The translations under genes and the position numbers were made by a program. Positions 10,096 to 21,500 of a stretch of DNA of 64,000 nt are shown here, one piece after another. The stretch is from Parietaria judaica (Eukaryota > Streptophyta > Magnoliopsida > Rosales > Urticaceae): assembly GCA_954871525.1 (NCBI GenBank), contig OX940870.1, positions 14,973,501 to 15,037,500 on the forward strand. The letters are read 5' to 3'. The notes under the pieces were generated by a model. That model was not told the DNA's origin and ran no database searches. It saw only the letters and a list, made by a program, of their open reading frames with translations. Within the stretch, counting starts at the first letter, position 1, and each line of letters starts with the position of its first letter.

Positions 10096-11879
10096 GTCTG
10101 TCAGCTTCACACCCGAAACGGGGAAGCATTTTCCGGCGAAGTAATTATAGTACGATTCTTACCAAAGTTATCATTATGCTCGAAAATAGAATCACATGTA
10201 ACTCAAAGTCGAGGATTCTGATCCCAGGATATGGAAAATAGGAATGTCAACTTTTAACCTAACTTAACCCACCTAAAAAGACTTGATTGCTTGGGGAATA
10301 AAGAGGACGATCTGTTGTATGCTTTTTTTTTTGGTAACAGTTTTACGGTTAGGGTTTAGGATTTAGGATCTACAGCCAGATATTCAGTGCTTTTACAATG
10401 TTCACAGAAATCCAAGGAAAGCCCGAAACTCTAATAGAGTTGGGAGTTTACAGAATATGGGCTTTTAAATAAATCTGAAAAATCTTAGACTCACAAATGG
10501 ACTGAGTAAAGCCCTATATTTATAAATTTTGGTCAAATATTAATGCTACAAATCTAAACTTTGATTTTTCAATACAAAAAGATAAAAAAAAATAATATTA
10601 ACTTTAAATTTAATTTACCTGTGATGATTAATATCTATACTTAAGCCGCTATGCTTGTTACGTACTCATAAAATTCGATTTACATAACAAGTTATCGGCT
10701 TTTACAATCTTATAAAAGTTTCACCAATATCTCGGAACCGATTGGTATACCCGTGGAATTGAACACTTGAGTGTTCCCTTATTTGGCTTTGCTTGAAAAC
10801 ATTATCCAACAAACATTTCTTCGAAACATGTCAACGCTTGTTCAGGGATCATTACGTCTGATTTCTTCCATAACTATCTAATGAATAAAGAAAGATATAT
10901 AGTATTATTCCAGTCGATTAATTAGTTTTTAGGTTATAAATCTGATCAGAACAAGATTTTATTTGCATGATGTGAATGATTTTCCTTAGGAAAAAGCGTT
11001 TGTCTTGTCCTTATCTAGAGCGCTATGAATTTCTTTTGCAATATAATGTGTATTTAATACGTGGTGAGCGTAGACACAAAGAGATGATTGTGAAGAATTT
11101 TATGGACACAACTTTGGCAGCAGCAGCCACAATAATTGAAGCTCAAGGAACCCACAATCAGCAACAATCCAAACGATACTCACGTGGAAATATCTGAATG
11201 AAAGTAATGATTTATTCAAAAAAGAAATATTAAATACTTAGAACTTATAGATTTACACTTAGTTCAAAAAGAAAAAAGGAAAGAGAGAATATATATTCCT
11301 CTTTTTTCACAATAAAAATATACTTAAAACTTTATTATTGGATTGTATATTTTTTAATTGATAAATTTGGAAGCTCCTTTTGTCTTAGAGGTTAAATGGT
11401 GATTAAATAATAATAATAATAAAGTTTCTGATATTCGTATTAGTGGTGTGCAATGCAATCATGAAGTGAGGGTTAAAACTTTGACTTACTTCATTAAACT
11501 TTTACTAGTGTTAAAGGATAAATTGCAATTTATTTTTCACACACCATCGCTTGAATTTATCATTCAATCATAATTGCTCGGCGTTTTTAATTATTCTTTA
11601 TTTCTGAAATATGCACGAGTGGTGTTTTGAGTACAATATCAGATTGAATCAAGTAAAACTGATTTTTTTAGATTACGTTATAAATATCTAATATACATGA
11701 AATTAAGTTACAGCTCTCAAACACTGTAAATTAGCACCGTAAAAAAAAAAAAAAAAAAAACAGTTTGAAGCAGACCGGTGTTACTGTGTGGACCACTCCT
11801 GCAATGTGTTCCTTTCTCCACATTAAATACTGAGAAATTGAATTCCCCAGCCATTATTTTGGACCATTTATTACTTACA

Positions 11880-11928
<49 letters not shown>

Positions 11929-12128
11929 ATCAGCAATGAAAAACCGTGCAGCATCATACGGCTCACAAAGGTTGGTACGGTGAAATGGGGCACAATTTCT
12001 CAACCAAAAAACTTGGTGTGGAATTAAAGATATGAGAATCAGTTTTCGTCCAATAGAATTAAAGGCCGGGTTTTTGGGAATATATGCGTGATTAATATAT
12101 GATCACGCGTATGTATATATATAGCATA
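10096..12128. other. Intergenic, low-complexity AT-rich, no gene recognised
   Basis: This 2-kb stretch lies downstream of the canopy-like gene and left of the large retrotransposon. It contains a 3'UTR of unknown extent, A-runs (11742-11760) and a (TA)n run at 11883-11926. A short open frame at 10976-11197 encodes a peptide I do not recognise and has no supporting context. Confidence 0.55.
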
Positions 12129-12133
12129 ATTTG
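12129..12133. repeat. Target-site duplication, left copy (ATTTG)
   Basis: These are the five bases directly before the left LTR. The identical bases follow the right LTR at 26083-26087. Confidence 0.85.
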
Positions 12134-13757
12134 TGTTGATGCCGTTTTTTAGATCAAACATTGTTGAGCCCAAGTTGTGGATTTTGGGCCTGGCTCAATG
12201 TCGTTCGTTGACGTGGCGGGCTTTTGTAGACTTCTGTGTGGGCCTTGGCTGGCCTTTGTTACGGAGATGACAGATTTGCTGTCTGTGGTGGTTTTTATTG
12301 TCAATGATTGTTCCCTCTGATCCCCGTTGACTTCGGGGCGACCGTCGTTCTGACTTCAGGGTGAGGTTTTAATTGACCGATTCGGGGACTCTGAGTTGAT
12401 ATCCCTGGACTTTCTTGGATCGAAGGTCTCGTGGCCGTTCAGGGTCTGGGCGATCGGGGTGGCTCGCTACCTGTTACCGCAGAGCCTGGAGATGACCAGG
12501 CCGGGTTTTGTACAGGTTCGGAGCCTACGCGGATCGGGGGTACCAGTGAACGGGGGAGTGCATTCGTCCAATATATAGATCCAGAGACCCTTCTCAGGGT
12601 GATCCCTCGGTCGTCCGGATCTTAGAGAGGATTTCTCAGACCTGACCCTGCGACCTAAATAGTGGGCCCCGTCACTTGTCCCCAGACTATCCCAACAGCC
12701 GCATAGTGGACTGAAGATAGGCTGGACACAATGTGGAACGGAGCCTATTAGGCGGGTCGTGGTCTTATGAAAATTCCTCCAGGGCTTCCGCTTTTATGAA
12801 TTACCTCACTTTCTGGGCCTGAAAAATGTAACACCCGAGGTCAAGGGAAACAGGGGGGGTACCCCCTGATTCACCTCCGACGCTCAACATTAGTATAATA
12901 TTTGAGGGGAGGCGAGTATATCGGGGGTAGAGAGAGAGAGAGAGCTCGAGTCGAGTGAGTTCGAATGAGTTACCGTTTCAACTGAACTGAGCTTCTATTT
13001 ATAATAGGGTCCAGGGGCCCAAGTGCAGTAAAATATTGTCCAGGGGGGGTCCCGGACAATTTTATAATTGCATTTCAGTCCCTGGAAAAGATGGTCCGAT
13101 CCCGGCCGTCCGCGCGAGATCGGACGGCCACCAAGCCCCCGAGGGGGGCCCGCATGGCGCGGATCAAAGGGCAGGGATGATCCCTGCCCTACACGTGGCC
13201 TGCTCGAAGCAGGCCTCCTCGCAAGTGGCGAGGGCGCGGATCCTCGCGCGGGAGCAGACCCAGCAGGGTCGTCCGCGTGTCCCTGCGCGGGAGTCCGCGC
13301 GAGGCGAGAGGCCGCGTCCCGTGATGGGACGCGGGTGGCTAGGATCACGCCAGTTGGCGCGATCGTGTGAAGGCAGCCCCCAAGTGGGGGGCTGAGGCGA
13401 CCCCGGGTGGTGCCCGCGGGCGAGTGGCGGCGCGGGAAGCCGCCACGTGGCGTGGCCCTGACAGCTGCCGCCCCTGTGGGCCCCGCGGGTGTTCCCTTGG
13501 CCATATTTTCTCCCGGGCGTGTCCCGTGTCCGTTTTTCCCAAATTTTATGTCGTTTTTGGGGTTTTTCATATTTTTGTGAACACCGGGACACTTTGTTTT
13601 TCGAAAACGGGCCTCCGGAGGGAAATTTGGGTTTGAAATTGATTAATTTGATTAAGAAAGATTAATCAAATTATATAATTAATTAACGGGAATTATATTA
13701 ATAATTCCCGCTTAATTAATTTATTTCGTAAATCAATTCCGAGAATTACCCATAACA
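12134..13757 (-). repeat. 3' LTR of the Tat element (left, 1624 bp)
   Basis: Plus-strand ends are TGTTGATG and CATAACA. It has a TATA box on the minus strand at 12995-13003 and a (GA)n run around 12933-12948. Relative to the right LTR it has a roughly 30-bp block around 13595-13635 and a 5-bp GATCG-type insertion near 12533. The region 13100-13500 is very GC-rich with many self-complementary blocks. Several open frames lie in it on both strands, but they match only the same frames in the other LTR and show no protein motif. Confidence 0.93.
12995..13003 (-). promoter_or_regulatory. TATA box in the 3' LTR
   Basis: The minus strand reads TATAAATAG. The same box is at 25340-25348 in the 5' LTR. 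Its direction agrees with the coding strand of the polyprotein. Confidence 0.7.
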
Positions 13758-13774
13758 TTAACCCCCCAGTTTTA
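13758..13774 (-). promoter_or_regulatory. Polypurine tract next to the 3' LTR
   Basis: On the minus strand the bases just before the LTR read AACTGGGGGGTTAAT. A G-rich purine run abutting the 3' LTR is the expected plus-strand priming site. Confidence 0.65.
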
Positions 13775-14889
13775 CGTAAGTCCGTGATTTCCGTGAAACT
13801 TCTATAAATTCGAGGTGGGCCCTTTCATTTTCTCATTTCCGAGGCGAGACGAGATCTGCGGTTTTACTCGAAGTAAGTCTTTTAGACCTGAGTAACTTTT
13901 TATTCTGTTACCCTTTTCGCGCACCGTTTTTTCCGGAGTGTTGCGTTTTTAGTGGTCATTGTCGCAGCTCGGTTTTTATAATATGCCTTTCGGATCGATT
14001 TTTGTAAAAATCGAGTGGAAGTCGGGTTGGTTCGGGAAGAACCAACTTTGAGCTTCTCTCTGACTCCCATAGTGAGTCAGACCGACGCCACTGCCGCCCA
14101 GCCAGCGTCCACCGTCGCCGGAGAAGACCCTCGTCGGGGTCGTTCGAGCCCGGCGAGGCCAGTGGAGGAGGAGGGCAGCGCTGGTGGCTGCGAGGTGGGG
14201 CAGGGAGCCGCGGGCTCGCCTACGCAGGCGACTGGCGAGGTCGGCCAAGCCCTAGGCGGCGCCGCGCGGCTCGCCGTCGACGGAGGAGGGCCCTGTGAGG
14301 TCCGGGGTGCCGCTGCGAGTCCGTCGGTGCAGGTGGTGCTCGGTGGCGAGGCCGGTGGGGAGCTGACGAAGCCGCACCCTCCGTGGGTTTCGGGCGAGTT
14401 TGGGCTCGCTCTCGCCGGCGCGGGACTCGCCGCTGCCGGGGGTGGTCCACACGGGATCCGGGAAGACCTGGCGGTCTCGTGTGTGGGACTGTCAGGCGTC
14501 GAGGCGGTCGGTGGTGGCCCGGCTGGGCCGAGCTCCTCGCGAGGGTTGCACGAGGTCGAGCTTGCCTCTGCCGGGGCGGATCTCGCCGCCGTGGACAGAG
14601 CGGGGTCCTTCGAGGACCGGGGGGCCCCGGCGACCCCGTCTGTGGGTTCGCCGCCCTGGTGCGCAGCGGGGAGAGGTCGGGCGGCGTCGGTCCCTTTGCG
14701 GGGTTCCGACGAGGTCCGCGAGGGCGCGGCGGGTCCTCCCATCGCCGGAGTTGGCTCTGTCGTGACCCGGGGGGCTCGGGTAATCCGGTCGGGAGCGGCG
14801 AGGAGTCGCCCTGAGGTCGGAGGTGACGAGTGGGCCCCGGGGGCTCCGAGCGGGTCCGATGAGGACGGGGTCCCCCGTGGTGGGGCCCG

Positions 14890-16245
14890 GTGGCCCTTTT
14901 CCGCCAGTGCCCGCCTCCCCGAGGTCCGGGGAGGAGGCGTGACCTGGTCCGGGGAGGAGGCGTGACCTGGTCCGTGGTGGGGCCGCCCTCTGGGAGGGTG
15001 GCCGGTGGTCGTGGTGCCGAGGTTCCCTCTTCGGGAGCCGTCGGTCCTGCCGGGTTCCTCGTGGGCCCAAGCTTTTTCAGCTTGGGTTCCGGACAGGTTT
15101 CCGTTAGTGAGGGCGCGTTGATTCTGTTCCCTCATTTTTCAGGTGGGGTTCGCGCCTTAATTCTCGGTACGGGTGCAGGATTTGAATTTTCTGCTCCGGA
15201 AATATCCCGGGATTTTTCTGCTTCCGGGTTGGTCGGGTCCTTGGCGCCAGCCTCTTCGGCTGGTGCTGACGGGCCGTCTTCTTCCTTTCTCGGCGGGGTT
15301 CCGAGAGGGCATTCTTCTTCGTTGCCCCTGGTGGTGGAGCCGGATACCCGTTTGGTTGTTGCAGGTACTCGCCCTGTGGCCATTGACGTGAGCGGATCGC
15401 GTCATAGAGCCGTCATAGCAGGCGGGTCACGCCCGTTTTTTCATCAGAACGTTAGGAGGCGGGTTGACCCTGATCATGAGGCTCCTACCCGGTTTTGGTT
15501 TGATCCGCCTTTGGATTGTTCGGATATTGACATTCCAAGCGTCGTCTCCCCCGATGATTTGGCGGAGTTTTTTCGGGATGAGGAGCTGGTCCCTGTCGAG
15601 GGTGTTTGTGCGTCGACGGGGGGTTCCTTGCCTAGCTGTCCTCCCGACGGGATAGTGGCGGTGCCTTTGGAGAGCATTCGCCTTGGATTTACTCTCCCGA
15701 TCCATCCATTGCTGGAGGAGATTTTAGTCCGCACTGGCTTGCATCCGATTCAGCTTAGCCCGGACGCTTGCCGGTTTATTGCCGGGTGTTACTCGATGTG
15801 GCGGGAAGAACGTGGTCGCGCCCTTTCGGCTGACCAGCTTTTTCAGTTCTTCATGCTCCGCCTCTATTGGGGTACGCAGGGTCTCAAAAACTGGTGTGTC
15901 CTCGATTCTGATCAGGGCGTCGGTGTTGCTGGCCTTCATCAGTATTCGGACCCTGACTGGCATAGTCGCTGGGTGTGGGTCCCATGTGGTCATTTGGGAT
16001 TCGTTCCCCGGCGTCTGGTTCCGCCTCCGCCCCGCTCTCGCCCGACTTTCGGGGGCTTTGACTTTGGCAGCCTTTTTATGGCAAGGTCGGTAACTCCCGA
16101 GTATTTCGCTCCGTTTCTGGAGCGGTCGGCGTGGGTTTCGTCGGGGTGGACTCCGGCTAATCGTTTGTTGGTACCGCGCTGGGCTTCTTTGGAGGGGCCC
16201 CAGTCTTTTCACGGTTTCTTTTTTACTTTGCTGGTTGCCTCGTAA
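14890..16245 (+). CDS. Antisense ORF of the retrotransposon: 'putative gypsy-type transposase' domain (PF04195-like)
   Basis: This frame is open on the strand opposite gag-pol. From about 15450 on it encodes a conserved-looking domain: FWFDPPLDCSDIDIP, a DDLAEFF block, then IRLGFTLPIHPLLEEILV, LSPDACRFIAGCYSMW and LSADQLFQFFMLRLYW, ending FHGFFFTLLVAS. This pattern (an N-terminal helix block followed by P-hP-hhhEhL and Q-hPNAWR-like motifs) is that of the plant family called 'transposase (putative) gypsy type'. Despite the name, that family is known to be the antisense-encoded extra ORF of Tat elements and has no shown transposase activity. The frame has no usable ATG near its 5' end (the nearest codon opening it is GTG), so the true N-terminus is unclear or damaged. 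A GT at 16242 and an AG at 16289 suggest splicing to the next ORF, but the join is not in frame as read. Confidence 0.65.
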   Translation: MALFRQCPPPRGPGRRRDLVRGGGVTWSVVGPPSGRVAGGRGAEVPSSGAVGPAGFLVGPSFFSLGSGQVSVSEGALILFPHFSGGVRALILGTGAGFEFSAPEISRDFSASGLVGSLAPASSAGADGPSSSFLGGVPRGHSSSLPLVVEPDTRLVVAGTRPVAIDVSGSRHRAVIAGGSRPFFHQNVRRRVDPDHEAPTRFWFDPPLDCSDIDIPSVVSPDDLAEFFRDEELVPVEGVCASTGGSLPSCPPDGIVAVPLESIRLGFTLPIHPLLEEILVRTGLHPIQLSPDACRFIAGCYSMWREERGRALSADQLFQFFMLRLYWGTQGLKNWCVLDSDQGVGVAGLHQYSDPDWHSRWVWVPCGHLGFVPRRLVPPPPRSRPTFGGFDFGSLFMARSVTPEYFAPFLERSAWVSSGWTPANRLLVPRWASLEGPQSFHGFFFTLLVAS

Positions 16246-16291
16246 CTTGATTTGTCTTGCTTCTAACTCTATTTTTTGCTTACTTGCAGGT

Positions 16292-17295
16292 ATGGCTGGA
16301 GAAGACAACACGAGTGATTCCGGGAGGACTGCTTCCGGGGTTTTGGTGAGCCGGTCCCGTCGACCGGCGCGGGCCACTGGAGATGACGGGGAGCGCCGTC
16401 AGTCGAGGGGGACCCACTCACGGGGGAAGGCCCCGTACACTACCGCGGGTGCGTCGTCGTCGCACACGGCGGCGCCGGGTGGCGGCACGCGGGCGGTTCA
16501 CGAGCCGTCTGTTTTTTACTATGCTCCTCCGTTGGGGGAGCTGGGCGTGGCCGGGCAGGCCCTGCCCCCGGTATTTCCTGCTTCTCAGCACAACTTGTTC
16601 AGTTGTTTTTGTCTTTTCGCCTTGGCTCATTCTCCTTTGACTTTTTGCAGGCCCCTTCGGTGTTTCCTCCCTGCGGCTCCGAATTTCCGGTTCCACCTCG
16701 AGATCTCCGGGTGGACGCCGTGTACATGCAGGAGATAGCCTCTCTTCGTGCCCGGAACGCCTCCCTGGAACGCGAGAACCAGGAATACAGGTCCAGAGCC
16801 GAGAACTCGCAAGGAGGGATGTCATCTGCCCTCCGTCTGCTTCACGAGGCCCAGGAGACTCGGGAGCGGTTGGCGGGCCAGCTGGCTCGTGGCTCCGTAG
16901 AGTATCACCGGACGGCTTCCGCGCTTGTCTCAACGCGGAGTCGCATTGCTGCGTTGGAGGCTGATCTTCGGGACATGCGGAGTAGCATGTCGGAGGTTGC
17001 AGATACCCGCTTCTGGGAGGGTTTTGTTGCAGTCTTCATCTCCTTGGCGATGTCCAACCAAGGAGTTCCGCTATCTGTCGCTTTCTTAACGGAGCAGTAG
17101 CAGCTCCCGGCTCATGTCAGAGCGACACTCGAGCCTTATGTGGCGGCGATTCCAGCTCCTCCTCCGGCGGTCCACCCCGACCCACTGGCAGCGCTAGCGG
17201 GATTTGGTGATCCCGCCGATTACATAGGCGCTTATGATGCTACTGGTAGCAGTACGGGCGACTTCCCGCGCTTCCGGGGCCAAGGGGAGGAGTAG
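16292..17295 (+). pseudogene. Antisense two-exon ORF with coiled-coil C-terminal part
   Basis: An ATG at 16292 opens MAGEDNTSDSG..., a Ser/Arg/Gly-rich segment. A GT-AG intron at 16571-16650 (80 bp) joins the frame in phase to APSVFPPCGSEF and then a long charged helix-forming stretch (MQEIASLRARNASLEREN, then AENSQGG, ETRERLAGQL, RIAALEADLRDM). This is a coiled coil of about 100 residues. The frame meets a TAG at 17098 (LTEQ then stop) and continues unchanged in the same frame to a second TAG at 17293, so the first stop is probably a mutation of CAG. This is the downstream part of the antisense gene that begins in the previous ORF. A spliced gene on the opposite strand inside an LTR element is the most unusual part of this transposon. 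Function is unknown. Confidence 0.6.
16571..16650 (+). other. Intron in the antisense retrotransposon gene
   Basis: It begins GTATTTCC and ends with the pyrimidine-rich tract TTTGACTTTTTGCAG. Removing it joins two open frames in phase 0 and keeps ALPP|APSVF continuous. The 80-bp length is normal for a plant intron. Because the sense strand would not splice here, this supports real antisense transcription. Confidence 0.6.
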
Positions 17296-17715
17296 TGTAG
17301 CGCATTTCTTTGTACTTTCCTTTCAGAGTTTTGTAGTCACCACCGCCTGTGGTGGAGTTTTGACTGACGCCCTCTGGGCACGGCTTGTACATATTCGACT
17401 TTAGTTGCCACTTTGTATATCACGTCTCCGTGTGCTTTGATTGAGGTTGCGCCGGCTTTATTTCGTTGTTTGCGTTGGTTTGCGCTTTTCTCGGTTTTAC
17501 CCCTTCTTTCTTTTGCTGCAGGTATCTACTATCCCAGGCGATTCGGCTCGGTTTCCGATTCTTTCACCGGTGGTAACCCCGGTGTATCTGACGTTCTTCG
17601 CGCCCTTCAAGATAGGTTTTCGACCCCCCGAGCTTTGTTGAGCTTTCTTCGGGGCGGTCTTTTTCCTGCTTTCTGCCAGAGTTATGTCTCTGGCTTTATT
17701 CTTAGGTGCCTGAGT

Positions 17716-18078
17716 AGGCGGGATTGGGGTCCTGGCCTTGCTAGGGCTTCATGCCGGGAGGACGCTTGTGAGGCATTTTGGCTTCCGAAGTTGGCGCCTG
17801 GGAGGGAGGCTTACTGTCTCGGGTGCCGATGTCGGCGCCTGGGAGGGCAGCTTACAGTTTCGGACTTGGTTGCCTGAATCAAGCGGGACCGAGGTCCGGG
17901 CTTTGTTAGGACTTTGTTACCTGGAGGACGCTTGTGAGGCGTTTGGCTTCCCGAAGTTGGCGCCTGGGAGGGCGGCTTACTATCTCGGGTGCCGATGTCG
18001 GCGCCTGGGAGGGCGGCTTACAGTTTCAGACTTGGTCGCCTGAACAAGCGGGATCGAGGTCCGGGCTTTGCTAGGACT
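17716..18078. repeat. Tandem duplication of a 166-bp unit inside the Tat element
   Basis: The unit contains GAGGACGCTTGTGAGGC (at 17758 and 17924), followed by two smaller repeats each containing GGCGCCTGGGAGGG, then CTTACAGTTTC and GACTTGG. A third partial copy starts near 18050 (GATCGAGGTCCGGGCTTTG). It also contains a shorter 45-bp internal repeat. No protein is assigned. Confidence 0.8.
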
Positions 18079-18519
18079 TGTTGTTGTTGTTTTTTTTTTT
18101 TTTATATGCCTCTCTTTGCCTATTCCGGTAACCCCCCAGTTTTTGAGTAATCTGTTAGGGTTAGGAAAAAACTATACAAGTAGAGACATATGTGATAGTC
18201 GAGACAACAACTTTCTATCGACTTGGCACTTCTTGTGGTGCCTTCTTTTACATAGATTGGTACATCGGAGCTATTTCCGGACCGATTGGGGTGTTTTGTG
18301 GAGGGGACAATAGTTTTGAGCGTGTTCCCTGCGAGCTTTTCCTGCTTGTGTTGGAGCCTTTGTTTTTGTTTCTTCTTAGCTTCAACCTGGATCGGAACAT
18401 TCCAGGGAAGATTTTTCCCTAGACTGGCCGGGTTCCCGGTCGTTGCTTAGCTTGTTCGGCTCCGTACTTCGCAGGTTTCTTGCTCCGGGTGTACGACTCG
18501 TTTCTCGTCACGTGCCGCT

Positions 18520-21500
18520 TTACTGGTAGTATTGCTTCAAATGCTCGACGTTCCAGGGACGGGGAATCTCCTTACCCCCCATCTCTTCCAGTCGATAAGT
18601 TCTGTCTCTGATGACCTCGGTGACGCGATAGGGACCTTTCTAGGTAGGCCCTAGGACTCCGGCTCCCTGAACTTGCGTGTTCTGCCCCACTTTTCTGAGG
18701 ACAAGGCTGCCTTCAAGGAAGCGTCTTGCCTTGACTTTCGAATTGTAGTATCGCTCCACAATTCGCTTTTGGGCTGCCAGGCAGGTATAGGCGTCGTTTC
18801 TCCTTTCTTCAAGGAGGTCAAGCTCAGCTCTTAGTGCTTTGGAGTTTTGTTCCGGGTCGTAGAGTTCGACCCGTGGTGATGGCACTGTAATCTCCGCGGG
18901 GATGACTGCCTCGACGCCATACGTTAGAGCGAATGGAGTTTCGCCACTTGCGTTTCTGGCGGTGGTGCGGTACGCCCAGAGCACGGCTGGCAATTCTTCG
19001 GCCCATTTCCCTTTCTTCTCGTCAAGTTTCTTTTTCAGGATTGCCTTGATATCCTTGTTGACTGACTCAACCTGACCGTTGGCTTGCGGGTAGACCGGGG
19101 AGGAATAGGTGTTGTTTATTCCAAGGTCTAGGCAGAATGTCCGGAGGTCCGAGTTGTTGAACTGCTTAGCGTTGTCGGTGATGATGGACTCGGGAATTCC
19201 GTGTCGGCACACTATATTGCGCCAGATGAAATTCGTTGTGTTCGTCTGAGTGATCTTTGCCATGGGCTCCGCTTCGACCCATTTGGTGAAGTAGTCGATG
19301 GCGACTATGGCGTATTCCACCCCTCCTGGCGCCTTTGGGAGTTTTCCGATCAGGTCGATCCCCCATTTTGCGAAGGGACGGGGGACCATCACAGGGCAGA
19401 GTGGGACCGCCGGCTGTCGCGGGATTTGCGCAAACCGTTGGCATCTGTCACATCTTCGCGCCATTTCGGCGGAGTCTTTCTTGAGAGTGGGCCAGAAGTA
19501 CCCTTGTTTCAGGGTTTTCAGAGCCAGGGATCGTCCGGCATAGTGGTTTCCACAAATTCCTTCGTGGATTTCGCGGAGGACCAAGTTGGCGTCTTCTTCT
19601 TCGAGGCATTTTAGGAGAGGTTGCATGAAGCCTCGTTTGTAGAGTTCTCCGTTATGCAACACATATCTCGTTGCTCGGAGCTTGAGCTGTCTGGCCTCTT
19701 TGCGATTGGCCGGGAGAGTACCATATTTCAGGTATTCTTTCACCGGGGTGGTCCAGCTTTCGCGGGGCTCGCTTGCCAGGGAGAGGATTCCCTTGTCATG
19801 AGTTGGGCTTGCTTCTTTTTCGATTCCCGTCGTCGCTCCATTTCTGGTTGCGGCGTCTGGGGTTTCGAGTTTCTTTATCGAAGGCTTGTTGAGGGCTTCG
19901 ATCGGGACTTTTTCCAGTCCTTCGCTTCCTGCCCCGGAAGCTGCCCTTGCCAGGGCGTCAGCCTCTGAGTTCTTGTCTCGCGGGATCTACGTGATCTCGT
20001 ACCAGGATAGTGGCTCCAGGCGTCGTTTCGTTTCCGCTAGGTACGCCACCATGTGGGCTTCCTTTGCTTGGTATTCGCCTTCTACCTGCTTCACAATCAG
20101 CTGGGAGTCGCAGTGGATTCGCAGGTTTTCCACCTGGAGCTTGTGTGCGATTCGTAGTCCAGCTAGCAGCGCTTCGTATTCAGCTTCGTTGTTTGAAGTC
20201 TTGAACTCGAAGTGCAGGGCGTAGCGGAGCTTTTCACCGTCGGGGTTGGTGAGAACTATCCCGGCCCCGGACCCGTGCATGTTCGAGGCGCCATCGACGT
20301 GTAGGCACCAGGTCGGGCCGTCGGGGGTATTTTTTTCTCTTTGGGGGTTTGGGTGCTTCGTCCACTTCTTCCTCGGTTTCAACCTCGGTGTCGTACGTGA
20401 ACTCAGCGATGAAATCGGCCACGGCCTGGCCTTTGATGGCCACCCTTGCCTGATACTCGACGCCGTATTCTCCTAGCTCTTGCGACCAGATAGCCATTCG
20501 TGAGGAGGTTCTTTTGAGCAGTGCCTTTCGGACCGGGTGCTCCGTCCTTACGACTATCTGGTGAGCCTGGAAATACGGGCGGAGTTTCTTCGCGGCGGTG
20601 ACCAGGGCTAGTGCCAATTTCTCGATTTGTGTGTAACGCGTTTCAGCGTCAAGGAGGGCTTTGCTGATGTAATAGATCGGCAATTGCCTCTTGTCTTCTT
20701 CCCGGACCAGCACAACGCTCACCACTCGAATTGACACCGAGAGGTAGAGGTAGAGTGACTCCTCCTCCTTCGGTTTTGACAACAAGGGTGGTGATCTGAG
20801 GTAGGTTTTCAGCTCCTGGAAGGCTGCTTCGCACTTCTCGTTCCAGACAAAATTCTTTCCATCTTTGAGGGCTTGAAAGAACGGCTGGCAGCGATCCGTG
20901 GCCTTTGAGATGAACCTTCCTAGAGCGTTGATCCTTCCGTTCAGGCTTTGCACTTCTTTGATCCGTTGTGGGCTTCTCATTTCGAGGAGGGCCTTGATCT
21001 TCTTAGGGTTAGCCTCAATACCTCGTCTATTGACGATGTATCCCAGGAATTTTCCGGACTCGACTCCGAAGGCGCACTTGGCTGGATTTAGCTTCATCTG
21101 ATACTTTCTCAGTAACAGGAATGTCTCTCGCAGATCGTTGACGTGGTCTTCTTCCCGAAGACTTTTTACAATCATGTCGTCCACGTATACTTCCATAGTC
21201 TTCCCGATTAGCGGGGCTAAAATCTTGTTGACCAGGCGTTGGTACGTGGCTCCGGCGTTCTTGAGTCCGAATGGCATGACCTTGTAGCAATAGAGTCCTC
21301 GATCAGTTACGAATGTCGTGTGTATCTAATCAGGCTTGTGCATACGGATTTGGTTGTATCCTGAGTAGGCGTCCATCATGCTCATGAGCTGGTGGCCGAC
21401 GGTGGCGTCCACCAATTGATCGATTCTTGGTAGCGGGAAACAATCTTTGGGACATGCTGCGTTGAGATCGGAATAATCTATGAAGATCCTCCATTTTCCG

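Larger units (their letters stand above)
13775..18519 (-). other. Long 3' region of the Tat element, non-coding in the sense direction
   Basis: Between the integrase end and the 3' LTR lie about 4.7 kb without sense coding. The first third (14010-15000) is extremely GC-rich, open in several frames on both strands and biased toward Gly, Ala, Arg and Pro; a frame at 14015-14965 (+) is open for 316 codons but begins with GTG and has no motif. A 24-bp unit is tandemly duplicated at about 14930-14970. The middle holds an antisense gene (listed separately), and 17716-18078 is a tandem duplication. Long 3' regions of this kind are typical of Tat elements. Confidence 0.75.

Noticed and set aside
10976..11197. 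A 73-codon frame downstream of the canopy gene
   Set aside because: No family recognised, no splice or repeat context, AT-rich surroundings.
13036..13592. Several open frames on both strands inside the LTR, repeated at 25381-25937
   Set aside because: They are LTR sequence; the repetition is due to the two LTRs, and the frames change with indels between them.
14077..15135. A 352-codon minus-strand open frame rich in Pro/Arg/Ser
   Set aside because: It lies in a highly GC-rich stretch where nearly all frames are open. It has no domain and sits in the 3' region of the Tat element.
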